Origin: Saccoglossus kowalevskii
Taxonomy: Eukaryota; Hemichordata; Enteropneusta; Harrimaniidae
Direction: 5' to 3'
NCBI RefSeq assembly: GCF_000003605.2
Contig: NW_003122410.1
Span: forward strand, 416,877 to 475,604
DNA length: 58,728 nt
Under the pieces are notes generated by a model. That model worked only from the letters and a program-made list of their open reading frames with translations, was not told the DNA's origin and did no database searches. Shown here one piece after another: positions 12,181 to 45,592 of this stretch; position 1 is the stretch's first letter, and each line of letters begins with the position of its first letter. Both the position numbers and the translations under genes were made by a program.

Positions 12181-12240
12181 GTTGTTGTTGTTGAAACGAA
12201 GAAATACCAGTCAAAACATGGCGGAATAATAATGACCCTC
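12181..12240 (-). other. MED7: Probable MED7 non-coding first exon
   Basis: Reading the minus strand, CCGCCATGTTTTG (12212-12224) matches the YY1 core consensus CCGCCATNTT, commonly found at transcription starts. It is followed by CAACAACAACAAC and an ideal donor GTAAGT at 12175-12180. The ATG inside the YY1 match would give only a two-codon upstream frame. This is the most plausible first exon for MED7. The 5' limit is approximate. Confidence 0.5.
12216..12224 (-). promoter_or_regulatory. YY1-type element at MED7 5' end
   Basis: CCGCCATGT on the minus strand matches the YY1 core. YY1 sites sit just downstream of the start site in many housekeeping genes, which fits a Mediator subunit. No functional data. 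Confidence 0.4.
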
Positions 12241-12777
12241 TAGGTGTGTGTGAATTTACAAATAAAATAATAAATTAATACAATGTTTATGTGTACTCTG
12301 CTGTTCAATGTTATTAGCATAGCAGTAAAATAAATGTGTGTCTTGAAACCACAGACTACATATGTTTTCTCTACGTTTATATTTAAAGTATCTTGTGTTA
12401 GTCTCGTTCACATTCGCACACTTGTCACAAAAATACAGTGAGCTAAGTAGTTCTTTTCTAGGGGGAACTAATGACCCAGAATGCACTTCGTAACAGTGGA
12501 GTTCTACCCGAAGTGTCCGGAAGTACGGGCTGTGTCTTCGTTAAAACTGTCCTAGAAAATGTAGACTTATACAGATTTGTCAACATCAGGCGAGAAGTGC
12601 ACTTGATCGCCACAGTCTTCTCATCAATCAACGTGCACCCACGTGGGAAAACTTGTGGAGCTAGCTGTTCAGATAGCTTTGCAAGGGCACCTGTTGTATA
12701 TAATTAGGTACGCTTCCTCATTCCCGTCCTGTACAATATCTTAAAAGACTAGGACCTCCCACTCTCCCAAGAGAGAT

Positions 12778-12798
12778 CCAATCATAGCATGACGTCAT
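12778..12798 (+). promoter_or_regulatory. CCAAT box and full CRE upstream of Tec kinase
   Basis: CCAAT at 12778-12782 is followed 7 bases later by the palindrome ATGACGTCAT at 12789-12798, a complete CREB/ATF site. Both lie about 210-230 bases upstream of the kinase ATG and about 550 bases from the inferred MED7 start. The motifs are exact; function is inferred. Confidence 0.45.
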
Positions 12799-13005
12799 CG
12801 GCCATGAATATTTTTGACAATGACAATATTCTATAACTATTTATTTTCATTTTTAACAAAAACATCCTTGGTATATTACTGCATGACGACTACATTACTA
12901 CTAGATGTCTTCGTTAACGCAAGTACCTTTTTTTTTATTCCAACACGCAGATAGACATTGACATTTTAACTGTTATTACGGTACCTTTGGAGGACTATTG
13001 AAACA

Positions 13006-35003
<21,998 letters not shown>

Positions 35004-38000
35004 GCATGTAGGAAATGTCACTGATTGGTCAAGTCATCTATGCAAATGTAGCGATACTATTGTTGTGTATCAATAGCAATACCATTGTCATACCGTAAGC
35101 AAAATGGTGCTCTCAAGTGTTTTTTCTATCAACAGTAATAATCAGAGGCCAAAGTATATTTCTGAATTTCTGTAAGGAGAGTATACTACTACAATTTTAC
35201 AAATCATTCTTGAATATTTAAAAAAAAAAAAAAGTTAAATATTCATTTAAGTTCCCAAAAAATGAGTTTTCAGTAGCATTTGTCAAGAGATCTTACTAAG
35301 AATAGAACTATTGAACTTTTTCAAGTATGTTTGAAAGATCAAATGCAGACAACATTCACAGACGATAAAGAAAAGACAATTTTACTTTTATTAATATTGT
35401 CAATTCCATTCCACTTTGGGTATCAGTCAATAGTGTACTTTTAGTGGTCAAAGCTAGTCATGTGTTGAATGTGCTCAATCACAAAATATTTAAACATAAC
35501 CATCACTCAAAAGGAATTGTATAAGTATTATGTTTGTCCTACTCTCTGCCTCTAACATTTAACATGATTAGCACAAATTCTATTTTTCCCCTACTCTTGG
35601 CTGAAATTTTTCAAAGACGAACAAAAATTCTGATAAACCAATAAGATTGATATACACCTTTGAAACCATGCTTTGTTATAAGCTGATGAATGGAGGTATT
35701 TAAAACATAACATGATGTATATATTCAGAAAGCTGGAGATTTCAGTTTATTAATGAATTAATTATTAATTTTGTTTTTTATTCATAAAATTGTTTTGAAT
35801 TTGGCGGGGTTTAAGTGCTACTATAATGCATTATTTGACTGCGATAGTAATCAAATTTTGCATTAATACTTAAAATTTGTGGAATGTCACTTCAAAAGAG
35901 GCTAAAAATGTTAAATATGTAACAAATGATGTCATCAAATATTACAAATAGATATCCAGTTTTTGTTTTGAGAGTACTTGCTCTTATTATGTGAAATCCT
36001 GCAATGATTTATTTGTGAGTTGCAAGTGTTATTGACGTAATATTTTGTGGACCAGAACTTTCTGATTTTTTCTTGATGAAATTATTCACAAAAAATCTAC
36101 CGGTAATTGTAGCTGTGCTAATCATGTGATTAATTAATAAAACCCCTCATTGATCTCAATCTAATCTGTTCTGTAATTCTATTTTTAGCTTTGATGTTAT
36201 GGAATTGTTACTGGCTATTTATAGTAGCGTAAATGACATAGCAAGTTCAGTTTTTGATGTTTTGTATCATTGAACTAACCTTTGATATTTTCCTCTTATT
36301 ATTCAATTTATTATCTTTTTTCTATATATATTTATATTATACTATGAACAAGGTTTTAATAGTTACACTATGTTTTACAATATGCAGAGTTATATAACAT
36401 TAAGCTTGAGGATTTCAGACACTGAAGCACTACAGTTACCAAGTGTGTATGTTACACATGATGCATGGAATCCATATTATGGAGACAGGGATGCTTTAAA
36501 GTGGCAATAGCTGAAACAATTTTTCTTCTCCAATTTTTATTTTGAATAAAACATTTTCTGTGTTATTAGCGTCAATTTCGCTGAAATGTGGTCACTGGAA
36601 GCGTAGCATATAGCATTGTACATTTAAACACTTGCAAGTGAAAAGAGGTGGCCGTTGGGTTGCGTCCATGTTTCTAGAGGGCGCCATGTGCTAAAATCCA
36701 ATTTTGTCACAAGAACCTCCCATTTTAAGATGCACGATAAAAACTTACCGCAGACTTTCTGTGAAAATTGTATTTATTTAAAGAAAAAAAAATCAGTTAT
36801 TGCCTCTTTAATAGTCACTATCAGCATTCTGAATTTCATATGTACCCAGATAAATTCACAATTTATGAATTATGTATTCTCAACAAGGTAACCACGGGAA
36901 AAATTTCGTGATAAGCATTTTCAGGCGAGTATTTCTTTGTATTTGTTGTATGTGCTGGCTTCTTATATGAAGCGTGATAGTACGAGCCAAAGAAATTCAT
37001 ATAATGTTTACAAATCAAACTTTTTTAATGATGACACTGCTTCTTTTTTATTTACTCAACTTTGATACATATTTTTAATCATTTCAGTACTTTTGTACAA
37101 ACTTTGTGGTTCAATATTGTATCTTGTGGATAACTAACTGAATATTTTTTTTTAATTGGATAAAATGTGGGAACAAAACAGTATGGCATACTCAATTAAC
37201 AATGAGTTTATACAGAACTGTACTACTGCTATATAATGTTCATATTATTGTGTTACTAGTTGTAAATAGCTGTTACCATGGTGATCTTCATAAGGGCTAA
37301 AAATCAACAGTTATTGCATGTACAATGTATACCGTATTTGCTCTATTAGAAACACATGTGATCACACAAGACCTGTATAACATTTTGGTATAAATAAATC
37401 AGTTAACTAATTAGCCAATTTTTAACTTTCCTACAACATCTCAAGAACTAATTATTGCATTTCAATACAACTTTATACACAGATGCTAATAAGACACTAC
37501 ACAGACTTGATTAACTTGACCCTTATACTGTCAGCTCAATGTACTTTTACATTGACTTAACCAGATAAAAGTTATGTTTAAATCTGAACACATTCATTAC
37601 CTACCGGTAATTTGCATAATTTTGCCAAATTGTAATTGGTCCACAAATGCCTCCAGTTTCAATGAAACTTTGTACATAGATTATCTGTGAATATGTACAT
37701 ACATTATTAGCTTAGGGTTAAAATCAAGAAGCACTTCATTTAGATTAAAATGAAAATTTGTCTTGGACGTCAGATAGACATGATGAGTTTAGTGTTGAAA
37801 TACATGCATATTAATCAAATAATTTAAAAAATTATTAGCTGAACTGCATATGTGAAATCCACTCGCTCATTGTATGAAACTTGGTACATAGGTGTTCCAG
37901 GGTAATGTTTAGTTCAGAGATGGAATCTGTGCATTTGACAGGGCATTTAAGCAATCCCATGTGTTTTTAATGGAGCAAACGCAGCAGACATATGCACTAT

Positions 38001-38978
38001 GATGTTGAATGAAAGTCCTCTGGCAGCATGACATGCTCCTGTATAACCAAGGCAACATAATGAATCACATATATTACTACTACTTGTTGTAAACTGCTAT
38101 TTACATATCTACAATTGTTTTCTACAACTGCTGAATGAATTATGGACAAATTTGTAAATTTTAATACATTAGATTTGAAAATAAAGATTTTTTAACAAAT
38201 TCTGGTTGATTTGTTATTAAATGAATGCATATTATGAATTCACTGAGATCAAGTATGAAATTTGTTAACCCTTTGAGGGATATAATGTCTCAGGCAAAAA
38301 TTTTGGTCCAATATTTCACCTGTTTTTATATGTTGTTTTATTGGAATACAATGATTCTTAATTGGATTATAATCAGACTTTATCTAAAATGTAAAATTAG
38401 ATGGAGTGGTTATACCTACCTGGTTGACAATGCCAATTCTTAAGGAATTAATAACTGTGTACTAATTGTGTAAGGGAGACTTAAACAATTCTGAAACGTG
38501 GTTTTAATTATCTCAGCAGTGATAACAAAACAATAGATGGATGTGCCTGGATCAAAGGACCAACATTATCACACTCTTGCAAAAGCATTTACAATGTCAC
38601 ATTTCTCTTCCCACAATCCATCATGCTCTACTAACAATTCCACATAGCAGCAAGTTCATGTGTAAGTTTGTATCTGGCTAAAATAGACCAGTTGCTCTTG
38701 GAAAACATTCAGTGGATCGTAATTTACCTATAAATGTGTAAAAAATTATTCCATTTTTATATAAACTTTTTAATCTGCTCTTCAAGTTTGAAACTTTACC
38801 CTCAGTTTGGACCTCTACACAATTACATTGGGGATCCTGATAACCCAGTGGTATTTCTGTAGGGAGTTGGATGTCTTGGCAAACTTCTCTGTCGAATTAT
38901 TACACACAGAATATCTAACTACAGCTATGGTACATGTATTAATGAAAATTCTTTAATTGTACACACAGGAATACACAT
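35004..38978 (+). other. Tec 3' UTR and intergenic DNA
   Basis: No further coding sequence is recognised. Poly(A) signal candidates AATAAA are at 36136-36141 and 36545-36550; the first is about 1.1 kb after the stop. The remainder to 38978 is AT-rich without a clear repeat. Confidence 0.5.
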
Positions 38979-39660
38979 TTCCTTCTTTTATTCAACTTAT
39001 TTACCAATGACCTTGGTGGCATGCTTCAGACTGGTATCAATAGAGGGGTCTACGTGGGGCCATTAACATTTCTGTATCTGCTTTATGCTGACGACTTGAC
39101 CATTTCAAGTAATACCAGTAGTGGTTTCCAAAGAAAATTTAACAAACTGCTTGTGTGTTATATAACAATGAAAGTGAGCATATCGAAAAGGGCGCAGCGC
39201 GACGACCACCGCCCTTTAATTATTTCGTTTTAACGCTTCCTCGTACTGGTATATAGCAAAACGCAATTTGTCAAGTCTCGATAGACATCATTAAAAAGAT
39301 TCTTAGCCAATCTTGTTCGACATGGGACTCATAACGACGCACACATTGCATGTAAAATACATTGCTGCGCGATGACCACCACCCTTTAAAACTGCTCTTA
39401 AAATAATTGACTGTGAAGTTATTCTAATTCTCATGTATATCTGTGAGTTACGTAGCTCCTATGATGGGCCCAATATTGAACCAGTTCGTTCATGTTTTTG
39501 TAAATATATTTTAAATGTGGGCTACAAGACCTGTAATGCAGCTAAATTTGGGAACTTGGGAGGCATTCACTGCAAACATTTAGATTGATATGTATTATCA
39601 AATATTGGCTTCTGACAAATGAGAACACTACTTGCATCAGAAAGTTAGCTGCAATTACTC
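38979..39660 (+). pseudogene. Broken non-LTR retrotransposon (LINE) reverse-transcriptase relic
   Basis: Plus-strand remnants of a LINE polymerase. 38979-39170 keeps the FNLFTNDL segment and the YADD catalytic motif (LLYADDL). About 39388-39660 keeps C-terminal-like blocks (FCKYILNV, then in another frame IIKYWLLTNENTTCIRKL). Frames are interrupted by stops and a shift, and an unrelated stretch of about 190 bp separates the two parts. Not functional; clade is probably CR1- or jockey-like but uncertain. Confidence 0.75.
39197..39388. repeat. Insertion or repeat flanked by 22-bp direct copies
   Basis: GCGCGACGACCACCGCCC... at 39197-39218 recurs with two changes at 39367-39388, exactly 170 bases on, and a third copy is at 42795-42816. 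Either a target duplication round an insertion in the LINE, or units of a dispersed repeat. Confidence 0.5.
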
Positions 39661-40359
39661 AGGTGCAGTCAACGGAGCTGTTCGTGAAAAAATGTGTTCG
39701 CAAGGGATTTTTAGCGGGCAGGCAAAATAAAACATATCTTCAGTGGGAGGGCATTAAAACTAGGGTTTCTTAGAGGGGAATCCCAGTAGGAGAAGATTTT
39801 TTATTCAGAGGGCAGGCAAGTTCCATTTTTAGATTGAGAGGGTAAGGACAAAAAGCTAATTTTCCGCGGGCATCAACAACCAAATTGCCAAAGGGGAGGA
39901 ATGTTTAGACTGCCCAAAGGGGAGTAGTCCAATGGCGCAAACTGCATGATAATATCCGCCCGAGGCAGACTGCCGTTTCATTCGTGGCACTTAGCACGTG
40001 ATCAATTTGACTGAACGCCACCACCGATGACAATCTTCGCAAACAATGCCATGCCTGTATATTGCAGTCCAGTGCACGTTAGATTTTTGGAGAGGGCAAT
40101 CAGATTAAATTAATCCTTTTTAGGTTTTCCTATATGCATACCCCTTTTAGCAAGTTTTTAGCACTGTCACGGTTCGTATATGAAAAATAAGCAGCGCTTA
40201 TTGCGGGAGGGGTTATACGCACTTCTGTTGTAACAATTAATTAAAATAATTTAATACATATCACCATTAAATTCGCCTGCTATAAAAAAAACACGTTAAA
40301 TTTAATTCACAGGGATTTAAGGATTGGAGCTGGTGACCAATCGAGACTTTAACTTCTTC
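39661..40359. other. Intergenic DNA after the LINE relic
   Basis: No gene recognised. Purine-rich stretches (GAGGGCAGGCAAG, GGGGAGGAATG) at 39770-39930 look like degenerate repeat but have no clear unit. Confidence 0.4.
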
Positions 40360-40600
40360 TCTGGGAAATGATAGGGAGAAGGTAGCAGAAACTGTTGAGA
40401 GGGGAGAATTAAAATAGTATGAGTGGAGAGAAGGCAGTAGGGGACAACAACTGAGTTGGGAGAGGGCAGTGGGAGCAACACCGAGTGGGGGGAAGGCAGC
40501 GGGGAACAAAAACTGAGCGGGGAGAGGGCAGTGGGAGCAAAAAACAGTGGGAGGGCAATTTAATTTAGTTGAGAGGGAGGGGAGTTGCGAACAGATTGAC
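40360..40600. repeat. G-rich degenerate tandem repeat
   Basis: About five imperfect copies of a roughly 35-bp unit containing GAGAGGGCAGTGGGAGCAA. Strong strand bias: G-rich on plus, C-rich on minus. The minus-strand open frame here is low-complexity. Confidence 0.65.
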
Positions 40601-41366
40601 CTCCCCCCTCCAAATTAAATTAAGCCTTAATAATGTTCATGATTTAGGTTACTGATGATCGAACATAAATACCAAACATTTTTTGCAAATTTACTCGTTG
40701 ACTTCACCTGATTACTAGTTTGAGATGACAGAGTATTAAAGGGTAATCTTTACTTGGCATATATGGTGGAAGAGTTAATCCTTAGTTTCAGTTTCGGTTT
40801 GAGCCTTGAAATGAGTTTCCTTATCTCCTTTAAAGAAAAGGCACTAGATTTAGACACTCAGAAATGGACAGAAAGACAGTTATTTCCAAAATTAGATTTA
40901 TATCGTCTCCACTGGAATAGACTTGTATAATTGGCAAGGAGGATTTCAAAACTGTTCTTAATACTAGATTTTACTGACTTCGAGCCAAAGTCGAAGCATT
41001 GAAAGTGGAAGGGACGGGAAATATACTTCGGTATGAGAAAATATGCAAATTGTATGCAATCTGCAACAGGTTGAGGAACACTTTTTGGCTGTGTCGTACG
41101 GTGGGCCATAAGTTACAGCACGTGTTTAAGTCACCACGGCAAATGTATATTACTTCGCGGAAAAACTATGAGCTATTGCAAAATAATAACACAGTTTGTC
41201 ACACAGAAACTGATCTTTCCCGCATTTCCCGCAACATTGCCTACTACCATTCTGTATAATGCACATTGTATACAGTAATAAACGATCTTATGTCGGGGTT
41301 CTCACTAATTTGTTTTGAAGTTTCTTATAATAAATATTTGCTATGTATAGTAGAAATACAATTCTG
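40601..41366. other. Intergenic, unassigned
   Basis: Overlapping open frames of 83-86 codons on both strands at 40858-41259 match nothing I recognise. Possibly decayed repeat. Confidence 0.35.
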
Positions 41367-41713
41367 ATAAAGACTTTCCGTTTTCGACATTGTATTTTTA
41401 TGCAGAAAAATACAGTATTTTTACCAAGTAAAATCATATTAAATTTATTGTTCTTACATGAGTTGTTGAATAGTTTGTAATTTTATTCAGCTTCTTTAAG
41501 TCATAATTCAAGACAAATAAAGGGCAAAATATAGAGAGTATTATGTAATCGGTAATTATGAAAATCACTTATGGATGTATAGAAAATACATGTCGTTATG
41601 AATTATTCTTAATATAAATTTCTGAATTATCTTGTTCAAAATTCCGTTTTTTCAGGGTTTTTTCTCCCAAAAAACAAAGCAATTTCACAATGTCGAAAAC
41701 AGAAAGTCTTTAT
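41367..41713. mobile_element. 347-bp MITE with 27-bp terminal inverted repeats
   Basis: Left arm 41367-41393 begins ATAAAGACTTTCCGTTTTCG; right arm 41687-41713 is its inverse with two mismatches. No coding capacity; the interior is AT-rich. Confidence 0.75.
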
Positions 41714-43469
41714 TGCAGTGTTAAAGGTAAAACGTGTGGAATAATACTTTTCTGGTTGATATAAGTACATATACATTCAATGTTGTGTTGTGAATTGTAG
41801 CTTTGTGTGTGACGATATACGAGTTCGTGCGCATTACTAGTATATCAACGTCGAAACGTCAATGCTTAGAATGCCCAGCTATGAGGGCGCTATTATTCAG
41901 AATTTATCCACGTTTGAGGTTGATTGCCCGTTGCTAATGCGTCGACAGGTTACAATTTAAACCTTATTTTCAACTTAGAGGTTGGGTCTGGTTAGGATCA
42001 CCAATCCAATTAACGATTTTAATCCAAATCTATGTCTGGAAAATGTCCCGTTATTTCATGGCAACGAGTGTTTTTATCCACGAAGCATAGTCTGAAATTT
42101 AATATTGATTTCTGGGTAATGTATCGTATAAATATTCTTTCGTGTAAGTGGATTTGACTCATTAAACATAACACAAAATTAAGTGAAAGTAACTTCTAAA
42201 CTGGACCCCGGTGTGTAATTTCTATGTGTACTCCTGGGACACGCCCGGCCGATGCACGGGAATAATGTAACCGTTTCGGTTTAAAGAAAGAAAAAATATT
42301 ACGGGTTGAATAATGTCTGCAGTTAACTTTCGATTTTCAGTTTGTTTTGCGATTTGATCCAAATGGCTGACTGGCGGCCATATTAGTGTTTCTTGTGCCA
42401 TTAACCATTTTATAGACATGCTTTTCCTGATTTTGATATGAACAACACGCATGGTGTTTTGCTTTGTTATTTGATTCAAAATATCAAACAAGTTTATGAT
42501 AATACAATTTTGTGCGAAATGAGAATAATCTTATTCCTATTAAGTGTCACTTTGACTGAACAAAACCAGGATAAAGTGCCACTATAAGTAACACTATGTT
42601 TTTACAGATTTTGTCTGTGGTGTCGACATAATTACACACATACGTCTTGACTGGAGACAAAAGTCTTCCAATCACCTAAAGATTGTCTAATTAAAGCTTG
42701 GTAACGTCTCAGTTCGTACTCGTTGATCTGCTCAACAGTCAAAGTCGCCATCTTTGTTTATATGAGACCCATATATCTCCCATGCGCATTCGTGGCGCGA
42801 CGACTGCCACCCTTTATCATTAGCAAATGTACACACTTATTATTCACAATATTTGACACTATGACAAACTCTTTCGTTGTTTACCGAAGCAATGACAAGA
42901 CTGTTCAAATCATATCCGCCTGTGTTTCTAATCATACTAGTCATACCAGAGAGTGTATTTACCTATGTAAATTACATGAAAGCCTACAGCTTTTTTGTTT
43001 TTTGTAAACTGGCTTATGATTGGTTAAGACTACCAAGCCCAAGTCGGTCTTGTACATGGTTGGTTACAGTGGGAATGTTCATTATTGGATGGCGTGGCCA
43101 AAATACCAAGTGTGGAGTGACAGAAATAAGCAAACACGACCAGGATAATGCCCGAAATACATAGCTGTATTATTATAAATAAGCTATAGTACACTAAAAA
43201 CCAAAGAAGAAATGTACATTTTCTTTAAGGATGTAATAAAGCAATTCTACTTTATTCTATACTAGTTATTTCATGTACTTCATTTGCACATCAACAAAAT
43301 TACTTTTATTATTTACTGTGCTTTTTTACTTTTGTGCGTGAGACCTCTAGGGGCATACTCAGTGTGTGTCGGAGAGGGCGCAATACTAACTGTGTTGCTG
43401 TAAACATGTTATTGGCTTTCTTCCTTCAAATGTGAATGCGTGTTTTCATGAATACTTTTTTTTTACCTG
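41714..43469. other. Intergenic with an H1 repeat fragment
   Basis: A fragment of pearl-like family H1 lies at about 42330-42480 (AAATGGCTGACTGGCGGCCA). The third copy of the 22-bp direct repeat is at 42795-42816. Open frames at 42723-43164 are unassigned. Confidence 0.5.
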
Positions 43470-43876
43470 NNNNNNNNNNNNNNNNNNNNNNNNNNNNNNN
43501 NNNNNNNNNNNNNNNNNNNNNNNNNNNNNNNNNNNNNNNNNNNNNNNNNNNNNNNNNNNNNNNNNNNNNNNNNNNNNNNNNNNNNNNNNNNNNNNNNNNN
43601 NNNNNNNNNNNNNNNNNNNNNNNNNNNNNNNNNNNNNNNNNNNNNNNNNNNNNNNNNNNNNNNNNNNNNNNNNNNNNNNNNNNNNNNNNNNNNNNNNNNN
43701 NNNNNNNNNNNNNNNNNNNNNNNNNNNNNNNNNNNNNNNNNNNNNNNNNNNNNNNNNNNNNNNNNNNNNNNNNNNNNNNNNNNNNNNNNNNNNNNNNNNN
43801 NNNNNNNNNNNNNNNNNNNNNNNNNNNNNNNNNNNNNNNNNNNNNNNNNNNNNNNNNNNNNNNNNNNNNNNNNNNN
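43470..43876. other. Assembly gap (407 N)
   Basis: Run of N. Any open frame reported across it is an artefact. Confidence 1.
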
Positions 43877-44525
43877 GCCCTTTAACACAATTGAATTATT
43901 TTTTAAAATTTATTTACTGTTTTTGGGACGGTTACTTGCCGTTATTTAGTTTGTTTTTATATCGTAAAATAAAAATAAAATAGTCATAGAAAACAACAAT
44001 AATGGAGCCTATACCTACATCGGATTTAATCAGATTGCATAAGCTACTTTTCCTGAAATATTGTAATTTCTATGTTATAAAAACGCGAATTTCAGAAGTT
44101 AACCGTTCTAGTAACCGTTCAAGTTGAACTAGTACTAGTATCACTGTTACACCAAATCATTTACTTTATAGGCAGACACTGAAACGCGAGTATCGGGATT
44201 ATCAATGAAATGTAAAAATGTCTGTGTTTAATACCGACACAGGCCCTCTGTCGTGACAGGGGAACTCTGTTACCGGGTTTATATTGGTTTGTATCATCCC
44301 ATATTTATATGTATTGGGGATGTACCCCAGACCACACAGCTCAGCTCAAACAGTGCCCTAAGCTCGACGAGTCGATTTATGTCGAAGGGGTGAGAACCTT
44401 ATAGAAAATGACGGGAGAGTTTTAAAATGTGTTGAACATCTTCTCAGATGCATTCTAGTTACAATACATATATATCTTCTGAAAAAATGAATAAATAAAT
44501 AATCACTGTTGTGATTCATATGTGT

Positions 44526-44762
44526 CTAGAGATTTGAAATATATTTTGTCATTTCCTGGGACTTTCGAGTAGCCTCGCCCTGACGTATGACATCATCGTC
44601 ATTATGCAAATTAGTAAGTTCCAGCTGTGATTTTAGTTGATTGATTTGTACGGCGGGAGGACCGAGACGTTTTGAAAAGGGAGCCAAGTTCTTGAATGGT
44701 TGTTTGGGCAATTCCACTTTGTTTTTTCTTTGTTTGAAGACACCTGCACAGCTACAGCGCAT
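44526..44762 (-). CDS. Unassigned small open frame, possible exon
   Basis: An intact 78-codon minus-strand frame with protein-like composition (KVELPKQPFKNLAPFSKRLG, then VQINQLKSQLELTNLHNDDD) ending in TAG. I do not recognise it. The stretch TAGCTGTGCAG at 44745-44755 would also serve as a splice acceptor, so it may be a last exon of a minus-strand gene reaching from the right rather than a full gene starting at 44762. It lies in CpG-richer sequence than its surroundings. Confidence 0.4.
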   Translation of the reverse strand: MRCSCAGVFKQRKNKVELPKQPFKNLAPFSKRLGPPAVQINQLKSQLELTNLHNDDDVIRQGEATRKSQEMTKYISNL

Positions 44763-45380
44763 CGGAATTCACGAATGGGCATTGGTGACGTTAATTAGCA
44801 GGTAACAGACTTTTAATGAGCTCTTTTTAAAACAGTGAACAATCGTTCAATTTAGAGTGTTGATAGCCATTTTGTTCTTCAGCTAGACGCTTTCTTAAAG
44901 AAAGATAAACAATGGCAGTGATCCCCCTTTGAGTTGTTTTTATCGTTCATTGATGAAGTGATCGCCGTTTAAGTATAGACTCCAGTCATTGTCATGAGAA
45001 AGCAGGGTGACTTGGATGTAGAGTGCTGGCTACGGTAGTACGCCGGGTGATTTTACGCAGTGGAATTCACAGCGTGATCACGTCCGGCCCAGTTAACACC
45101 CAAAGTGTTTGTTGGTCACTTTGTAATTTCACTGTGACAAATCAATGTATTAAATGTGATTGTCCAAAGGAAGCAAAACACTTGCGGAAGAAGCTACTTA
45201 GCAGAAAATTCAAGACTACTTCCGCGGCGTATAACTTGTCGGACTTTCGCGTCCGTTTCAAGTTTCTGCAAAACAAAAGCTACCGCGATTGTTTACTTAT
45301 CGCGCTCTGAGAACGCATAATACCGTTGTCAGTCGGAATTTCAACCATTTTCTAAGATTGGTTCAGTTAAAATCGGAAAC

Positions 45381-45569
45381 ATGGGTCAGTCATACAACTT
45401 TAACGCAGAACTTCAAAACATCGGCGACAGTTGTGGGTTCCGAAGGCGGCGATCTTCTAATCATTCACTGCCGAGACTCGGCAGTGTCAGGTTTCTTTGT
45501 TGTGTAAATGTTTTCTTTTTCAAAAGCCATATTTTCGGTGTTTATGAAAAAAATCGTGTTATATCATAG
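45381..45569 (+). CDS. Unassigned possible first coding exon
   Basis: ATG frame beginning MGQSYNFNAELQNIGDSCG, then RRRRSS and LPRLGSVR, in the CpG-richer island at 44800-45500. The N-terminal Met-Gly could be myristoylated, but residue 6 is Asn rather than Ser/Thr. Only weak donors are visible (GTTTCT at 45491), and the frame after it turns hydrophobic and low-complexity, so coding may stop near 45490. No family recognised; no later exon found. Confidence 0.3.
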   Translation: MGQSYNFNAELQNIGDSCGFRRRRSSNHSLPRLGSVRFLCCVNVFFFKSHIFGVYEKNRVIS

Positions 45570-45592
45570 ACCCTCTAAAAAGAGGGTCTATG
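45565..45592. repeat. Perfect 12-bp stem hairpin
   Basis: CATAGACCCTCT, loop AAAA, AGAGGGTCTATG. Perfect inverted repeat just after the candidate exon. Probably a short palindromic repeat; in an animal genome it is not a bacterial-type terminator. Confidence 0.8.

Noticed and set aside
12256-12707. Open frames of 76-78 codons on both strands between MED7 and Tec
   Set aside because: No recognisable domain, and the region is better explained as a shared promoter and 5' UTR area.
38979-39233. A domesticated reverse transcriptase
   Set aside because: Only a short YADD-containing piece survives, with stops and a frame change nearby. It is a dead LINE fragment.
45565-45592. Bacterial-type terminator
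   Set aside because: The hairpin lacks a T tract and lies in an animal genome, where such terminators do not operate.
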